DNA from: Gammaproteobacteria bacterium
GTDB lineage: Bacteria > Pseudomonadota > Gammaproteobacteria > Steroidobacterales > SZUA-146
Direction: 5' to 3'
DNA length: 12,145 bases
Assembly: GCA_003228965.1 (NCBI GenBank)
Contig: QIGP01000362.1
Location: forward strand, 1 to 12,145
Shown: positions 8,118-12,145 of the stretch, one piece after another
Position numbering within the stretch: the first letter of the stretch is position 1
Layout of the letters: each line of letters starts with the position of its first letter
Translations under genes and position numbers: made by a program
Notes under the pieces: model-generated
What the model saw: the letters and a program-made list of their open reading frames with translations, nothing else
Told to the model about the DNA's origin: nothing
Database searches by the model: none

Positions 8118-8864
8118 CTAGTATGAGCCTTCGTTCAACAGGATATATTTGCCACCGGCACCGCGAGTGGCGCCCAGCATTGTCGCCGCCTGGCCGATAG
8201 TAGCCGGCGTTTTATTGGTCGGTTCAATGTTGGCGTTTAGTGCGAAGGTTCTGTCAGGATTCAGCATCAATGTACCGTTGAGTTTGAACGAGGCATCGGT
8301 ATCTGAAATTACGGCACGCGTTGAGTCGTTGTCAGGTGCAAACACCATTGAAAAATTTCCAAGGGGCGTACCGCTAACCAGTTCACTGACGTCTGCGAGT
8401 TGAATTTCACCTTGCGCAGATACAAGTGCGCCGTCTGACCAACCAAGCTCGTCAAAATGCAAACCGGCTTTGCCACCAAGAGCGATTGGAAGCTGTAACA
8501 TTTGACCGATTTGTTCAAGTTTCAGCACGCCGCGAAGATCGGACGCTGTACCGTTATTGCCAAACAGGCTGGAGTCCACTTGAGTACGAATGGCGCCTCC
8601 GGCGACTTTGGCGTTGATCTCGGCACTGGCTTTGAGTAGTAACAGTTTCCAGGGTTTGAGCGACCAACGAACTTCGTTAAGCGTAAGCTCAGTGACTTTG
8701 GTTGTGATTGAACTGGCTTGACCGTTCCAGGCCGACCCAGACACGCCGCTAATGGTCGCGCCTTGTGGTGACAGCAAGCGTACCGCAACCGTCGCTGGTA
8801 GCTGGACTACCGCAAACAGTAAGTAGCAAAGGCCGCCAAATAATAACCATCGACTTAGTTTCAT
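8118..8864 (-). CDS. gspN: Type II secretion system protein GspN
   Basis: This is a 248-residue protein matching GspN, an accessory inner-membrane component of the type II secretion system. An N-terminal hydrophobic segment (about 5-22: RWLLFGGLCYLLFAVVQL) is followed by a periplasmic region rich in beta-type sequence, with the family-typical early stretch LLSPQGATISGVSGSAWNGQA and the following LNEVRWSLKPWKLLL. Length fits PulN/OutN relatives (about 250). I chose the ATG at 8864 because it directly precedes the hydrophobic anchor; a TTG 27 bases earlier lacks a ribosome binding site. A GAGGA sits only one base before the chosen ATG, closer than usual, so coupling to gspM, which ends four bases upstream, may help initiation. 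GspN is absent from many type II systems, and its exact role is not settled. It is the last gene of the operon. Confidence 0.87.
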   Translation of the reverse strand: MKLSRWLLFGGLCYLLFAVVQLPATVAVRLLSPQGATISGVSGSAWNGQASSITTKVTELTLNEVRWSLKPWKLLLLKASAEINAKVAGGAIRTQVDSSLFGNNGTASDLRGVLKLEQIGQMLQLPIALGGKAGLHFDELGWSDGALVSAQGEIQLADVSELVSGTPLGNFSMVFAPDNDSTRAVISDTDASFKLNGTLMLNPDRTFALNANIEPTNKTPATIGQAATMLGATRGAGGKYILLNEGSY

Positions 8865-8868
8865 ATCC

Positions 8869-9360
8869 TCACTGACCGGTTGATTTGGCAATGGTGACGC
8901 TGCCGCTAACTACGCCAGGAGTTCCGTCTTCACGAATCAGATTGACGGCGTCAATTTGCACGTTGTGTTTGGTGTGCAATTCGCCGAACCAGCCGATCAT
9001 GGCATTGAACGAGGAGTCCGGGAACTGCACTCGAATTTTGTCGGTACCAGACTGTGTGCTGCTTCTAGTAGTAAGGTCGAATTGTTTCGTAGTTTGGTCA
9101 ACAATTGAAAGCAGCGTGCGATTGCCGTTAGGGCGTTGTTCGCCACGCGACGTTCCGCGTGCTTGTTTCAATGCCGGTGCAACACGCTTCATGTAGTCAA
9201 GATCGGTTTCGGCGGTGGCCACGCGTTCGCGGTACGAGGTGGCTCCGCTAAACAAAGGCTCCAATACAAAGAAGTACACCATGGCGATGACCATCATTAC
9301 TCCCATAGAGCTCACGAGTGTGCGCTCACGCTGCTCGAGTCCTTGCCACCAGGCGTTCAT
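8869..9360 (-). CDS. gspM: Type II secretion system protein GspM
   Basis: This is a 163-residue bitopic inner-membrane protein of the type II secretion platform. The short cytoplasmic start (MNAWWQGLEQRERT) is followed by one membrane segment (about 14-33) and a periplasmic domain with a charged, probably coiled stretch (about 40-65) and a C-terminal ferredoxin-like domain (about 80-160), the architecture and length usual for GspM. It is expected to pair with GspL, encoded just upstream, and stabilise it in the membrane. Its ATG overlaps the gspL stop as ATGA, and GAGGT at 9370-9366 lies five bases upstream, a good ribosome binding site that fixes the start. Sequence conservation in this family is low, so the call rests on architecture, length and position between gspL and gspN. 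Confidence 0.9.
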   Translation of the reverse strand: MNAWWQGLEQRERTLVSSMGVMMVIAMVYFFVLEPLFSGATSYRERVATAETDLDYMKRVAPALKQARGTSRGEQRPNGNRTLLSIVDQTTKQFDLTTRSSTQSGTDKIRVQFPDSSFNAMIGWFGELHTKHNVQIDAVNLIREDGTPGVVSGSVTIAKSTGQ

Positions 9361-9370
9361 GGTTGACCTC
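9357..9370 (-). promoter_or_regulatory. ATGA overlap of gspL stop and gspM start with ribosome binding site
   Basis: On the minus strand GAGGT (9370-9366) is followed five bases later by the gspM ATG (9360), whose ATGA contains the gspL stop (9359-9357). This is the classic arrangement for translational coupling and suits two proteins that work as a dimer. Confidence 0.75.
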
Positions 9371-10601
9371 GTTTGAGTTGGACTCGTCCTTGAACGGTAT
9401 CGCCGCTCGCTTTAGTGGAATTCAAGTTCGCTTCAATGTTGGCGTTGGCCGAAATTTTGGTGGCGAAGCCGTCGAGTAACTGCAAACTGGGTGCAACCAC
9501 TTCCAAATCGAGATTGCCGGGGCGAAAGCTCATGCGCCGTACGTCCAGTCCGGTGATGTCTTTGGATACAGAAGCTACCGTGTGGATGTATTCGATGAAT
9601 TCGGAGCGGCCGGTTTGACCGGTGTTGCCTGCGTTACGCATTTCGGCACGGAACATGCCCGGTGGGTCAGGAAATCGCTGCCGATCGGGGTAGGTTTCTT
9701 TCGCAATCTCTTGCATCGACGCGTTGAGCTCGGTGAGTCGCGATTTCATGGCGTTGAGTTCTACCGCTTTGTAGCCGACCATCAAGGTCATGAGCAAAGC
9801 GGCTGCAATAGCTGCTGATTTCCACGGAGCCAATAATTTTTCGTAGCTTGTCGACGGCGCGTAATTGCCCTGGAGTAAATTCGGTAGAGCAGGGGACAAC
9901 GATTCAACGGCAAGCTTGGACAGTGCGCCTTGAGGCAGCCGTCGAAATTCAGTGTGTTCGAATTCTTCGTGTATTGCCGATACCGCTGCCTCACCTTTGT
10001 CGCCGCTAGCGTCGTCGATGTAGACGGTGATGGGCATGAGCTGTTCGCTGTCGCGCTGCGCGTCTACCAGTTGGAGTACTGCCAGCAGCGAGTCGTGGGT
10101 CACGCTTACCGCGTCGCCGTCGGAAGTTCGCAGCATCGCTTCATCGGCTTCAAGCAATATCGAACAACCGTCTTTGGTTAGCGGCAAAGCCGCGTTGGAC
10201 GGAATGATTTGGTGGGCGACGAGATCGTACTCGGCTAATGTGCCAATCAGCTGGTCCAGAATTGTTCGCTGTACGGCGCCAACTACAAAGCGACCGTCTT
10301 CGTCACGCTGGCCAGCAGCAAAGTGCATATCTTCAGTACGCGTTATCAATTGATCTTCAAATGAATACGGTAAGGCCTGTTGAAGTTTCTGGGCGTTTTT
10401 CAACGGCATGTCGCTGTGCGACACCAAGCAGTCGTCGGCGGGCAGCAACACCGTGAGGTGTCGAAGATGGGCTGCTTCGCGTACTTCGCTGAGCGGGCCG
10501 GTAGAGACAGATCCAATACGAGTGCCCGCGACGTCAACCACCATCCAGGTAGGCTGATCGCAGGCTGAGTGGGGCATACGTAACACTAAGGTTTCGGGCA
10601 T
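9357..10601 (-). CDS. gspL: Type II secretion system protein GspL
   Basis: This is a 414-residue inner-membrane platform protein linking the cytoplasmic ATPase GspE to the rest of the secretion machine. The N-terminal region (about 1-255) is the actin-like cytoplasmic domain, with LVLRMP at the start, LTVLLPADDCLVSHSDMPLKNAQKLQQALPYSFEDQL (about 49-85) as the conserved family block, and FVVGAVQRTILDQLI. One membrane segment follows (about 262-280, after APWKS), then a periplasmic linker and a ferredoxin-like domain (about 335-414). Length is usual for GspL. The gene begins 20 bases after gspK; only a loosely purine-rich AAAGAAAG precedes the ATG, so its ribosome binding site is weak. It overlaps gspM by 4 bases. 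Confidence 0.95.
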   Translation of the reverse strand: MPETLVLRMPHSACDQPTWMVVDVAGTRIGSVSTGPLSEVREAAHLRHLTVLLPADDCLVSHSDMPLKNAQKLQQALPYSFEDQLITRTEDMHFAAGQRDEDGRFVVGAVQRTILDQLIGTLAEYDLVAHQIIPSNAALPLTKDGCSILLEADEAMLRTSDGDAVSVTHDSLLAVLQLVDAQRDSEQLMPITVYIDDASGDKGEAAVSAIHEEFEHTEFRRLPQGALSKLAVESLSPALPNLLQGNYAPSTSYEKLLAPWKSAAIAAALLMTLMVGYKAVELNAMKSRLTELNASMQEIAKETYPDRQRFPDPPGMFRAEMRNAGNTGQTGRSEFIEYIHTVASVSKDITGLDVRRMSFRPGNLDLEVVAPSLQLLDGFATKISANANIEANLNSTKASGDTVQGRVQLKRGQP

Positions 10602-10621
10602 GATGATTTCTTTCTTTTAAG

Positions 10622-11548
10622 TTACTCGTAGCCAGACCGACGCAGTCGGGTTGCGACGGTGGCACTGCGTTGATCGCGCTCCAAAAGACTGTACATGCTG
10701 AATTGCGCTGTGCCAAGCGTCACAATCGAATTTATACCGAAATATTCAGAACTTACCGTCGCATTTCCCATAGCTTCCTGGGGTAAAAAGGCACTTACCT
10801 GATCCAGTGTTTCGTACGGTTCCCCGACCCGGTTTTCGGTGATGAGCTGGGCGTCGAAAATGGTGACTCCATCGGCAAGAGAGGCCAGTACAATTTCGCT
10901 GGCGGTATTAACATTAATTAGTGTGCCTCGTGGCAGCGCCGTGACGTAGGGTTTCAGAGCAAGCCAAATGGGGCCGTCAATACCCTGAACCGCGCGCAGC
11001 TCTGACACGTCGGTCAGGTACACATTGGCCGCACGGTAGGCAGGCTCAAGCCCGGTGTAGGCGTCGTCTTCGGCGCCCGTAGGAAAGGTGACTTCCACGT
11101 CGGCGTCAATCCAGTCAACGACCGCGTCGGCAAGCTGCGGGTCAATCTCGAGTAGCACCAGCATGCGTGAAAAAAGGTTAAACCAAACTTCGTCTTTTTG
11201 ACCGGTTTGTGCGACCAGATTGTTTACGTTAAATCGGCCTTGCAGGTCTTCGACAACGCCTTGAATGTTCTCGTGCTCGTTGTCGAGCGCGTAGGAGAAC
11301 GGCTGTGTCCATATTTCGTCGAGCGAGTCCCACTGCGTTTCTTCGGCGTCAAGCTTAAGCAGTTTGGATAGAGCATCCTCAGCGCCTAGCGCAAACAGAT
11401 AGGCTCGATCCATGGAGTATAGGTTCTTCGTGCGATGTACTTGCAGGTTGGCCGACCACAGCAAGTTAACGGCAATGGTTACGCCGACGACCATGACCAT
11501 CATGGCTGCAAGTAGAGCCACACCTCGCTGCGTTTGCTTCGCTTTCAT
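10622..11548 (-). CDS. gspK: Type II secretion minor pseudopilin GspK
   Basis: This 308-residue protein is the large minor pseudopilin thought to cap the tip of the type II secretion pseudopilus. It has a prepilin leader of nine residues (MKAKQTQRG) with probable cleavage after Gly9, then a hydrophobic helix (10-30). Mature position +5 is Ala, not the usual Glu, which is a known trait of GspK. DLQGRFNVNNL (101-111), DWIDADVEVTFPTGAEDDAY (145-164) with its acidic calcium-site-like cluster, and INVNTAS (211-217) are all family landmarks. Length is usual for GspK. Leader removal would need the prepilin peptidase GspO/PilD, which is not in this window. The start overlaps the gspJ stop by one base (TAATG), and only a weak AGG lies upstream. 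Confidence 0.96.
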   Translation of the reverse strand: MKAKQTQRGVALLAAMMVMVVGVTIAVNLLWSANLQVHRTKNLYSMDRAYLFALGAEDALSKLLKLDAEETQWDSLDEIWTQPFSYALDNEHENIQGVVEDLQGRFNVNNLVAQTGQKDEVWFNLFSRMLVLLEIDPQLADAVVDWIDADVEVTFPTGAEDDAYTGLEPAYRAANVYLTDVSELRAVQGIDGPIWLALKPYVTALPRGTLINVNTASEIVLASLADGVTIFDAQLITENRVGEPYETLDQVSAFLPQEAMGNATVSSEYFGINSIVTLGTAQFSMYSLLERDQRSATVATRLRRSGYE

Positions 11549-12145
11549 TAGCCTGCAATCTCAACAACACGTCGCAGAGTGCCGAAGTCTTCCAGTTCAA
11601 TAGTTACTTCTATGGCCAATGGGAGTTCTTGCAGGTTGGCGCCGTCTCGCGATTGCGGCCAGCTGTCGGTCCATTCGAGCTGGCGGTTCATGAAACGCAC
11701 ACTCATGGAGTTAATTTTGCTAACCAGTTTGCGGCGAATCGGAATAGATCCCTGGGTGCGGTCAAGTACCAGCCACTGACTTCGGTAGAGTGCGTCTTCT
11801 TCGATCTGATAGGCAACGCGCTGCTGTTGGCTGCGCTGCAGGTTGAGAGGGTTGCCGTAACCGCCCACGGTCATTTCAATGCCACCCTCGCTTTCGGCGG
11901 TCATAACGGCGGCAAGTTGGCTTTGTCCGACGAGGTCGCGAACCGGTCGCGGTTGAATTTGTGCAATGTCCCTGGTGATCAGGCGCATGGCTAATTGAAT
12001 TTCCTGAAGCCGGTCGTACCGAGCTTCGATGCGCTGTTTGTGCGTCCCGGATTTGGCGATGGTGGTGTACGCGGTAATGAGCATCATGCCCGTGATAAAG
12101 GCCGCAACCAATATCTCAAGAAGTGTAAAGCCACGTTGTCGGGAG
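11548..12145 (-). CDS. gspJ: Type II secretion minor pseudopilin GspJ (5' end outside window)
   Basis: The reading frame is open to the right edge of the window. Its first visible residues are SRQRGFTLLEILVAAFITGM, the prepilin cleavage motif (after the Gly) followed by the hydrophobic helix, with Glu at mature position +5. Only the start codon and perhaps a few leader residues are missing, so a TTG-initiated start at 12111 inside the hydrophobic helix would be wrong. The remaining sequence (RYDRLQEIQLAMRLITRDIAQIQPRPVRD, then YQIEEDALYRSQWLVLDR) is typical of GspJ, which joins GspI and GspK in the pseudopilus tip complex. About 198 residues are visible, the usual size. The stop overlaps the gspK start by one base. 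Its order before gspK matches the standard gspJKLMN arrangement. Confidence 0.94.
   Translation of the reverse strand, partial: SRQRGFTLLEILVAAFITGMMLITAYTTIAKSGTHKQRIEARYDRLQEIQLAMRLITRDIAQIQPRPVRDLVGQSQLAAVMTAESEGGIEMTVGGYGNPLNLQRSQQQRVAYQIEEDALYRSQWLVLDRTQGSIPIRRKLVSKINSMSVRFMNRQLEWTDSWPQSRDGANLQELPLAIEVTIELEDFGTLRRVVEIAG

Noticed and set aside
8865..8891. TTG start at 8891 extending GspN by nine residues.
   Set aside because: It lies inside gspM without a ribosome binding site and adds polar residues before the membrane segment; the ATG at 8864 sits directly before it.
10622..11548. Missing Glu at mature position +5 of GspK as a sign of a defective pseudopilin.
   Set aside because: Absence of this Glu is a known feature of GspK and the rest of the protein is intact.
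1..12145. CRISPR arrays, tRNA or rRNA genes, insertion sequences and attachment sites.
   Set aside because: Nearly the whole window is coding sequence of recognised families and no repeated spacer pattern, RNA gene, transposase or paired terminal repeat was seen by eye.

Overview
This is an ordinary-looking but densely packed piece of a proteobacterial chromosome, most probably from a gammaproteobacterium. That assignment is an inference from the gene families: an AlaA-type aminotransferase, a Gsp-type type II secretion operon that includes gspN, and a short AddB-like repair protein. I see no RNA genes, mobile elements, CRISPR arrays or sizeable repeats. No gap between genes exceeds about 60 bases.

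Left half, plus strand (1-8059): four genes run head to tail and each overlaps the next by 4 or 8 bases. They are the 3' part of pgi (glucose-6-phosphate isomerase), an AlaA-like aminotransferase, a short AddB-like protein with a C-terminal nuclease, and an AddA-like UvrD/RecB helicase-nuclease. The last two form a two-nuclease helicase-nuclease pair of the AddAB/RexAB type, expected to process double-strand DNA ends before RecA-dependent recombination. The AddB-like subunit has no Walker A motif but keeps all nuclease motif residues and four cysteines in the pattern of the AddB iron-sulphur staple. All motor motifs are in the AddA-like subunit. The overlaps suggest one polycistronic message joining two central-metabolism genes to a repair enzyme. 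No promoter is visible inside the run, so any promoter for it must lie upstream of the window.

Right half, minus strand (8118-12145): read from right to left, this is the distal part of a type II secretion operon: gspJ (5' end cut off by the window edge), gspK, gspL, gspM and gspN. GspJ and GspK are minor pseudopilins that belong at the pilus tip. GspL and GspM are inner-membrane platform proteins, with GspL linking to the GspE ATPase. GspN is an accessory inner-membrane protein. gspN is followed at once by a hairpin and a T run that probably end the operon. The remaining gsp genes (C to I) would be expected beyond the right edge.

The two operons converge across a 58-base gap (8060-8117). 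The most notable content is the AddAB-like pair and its translational linkage to pgi and the aminotransferase gene. I do not see evidence of a wholly new system.
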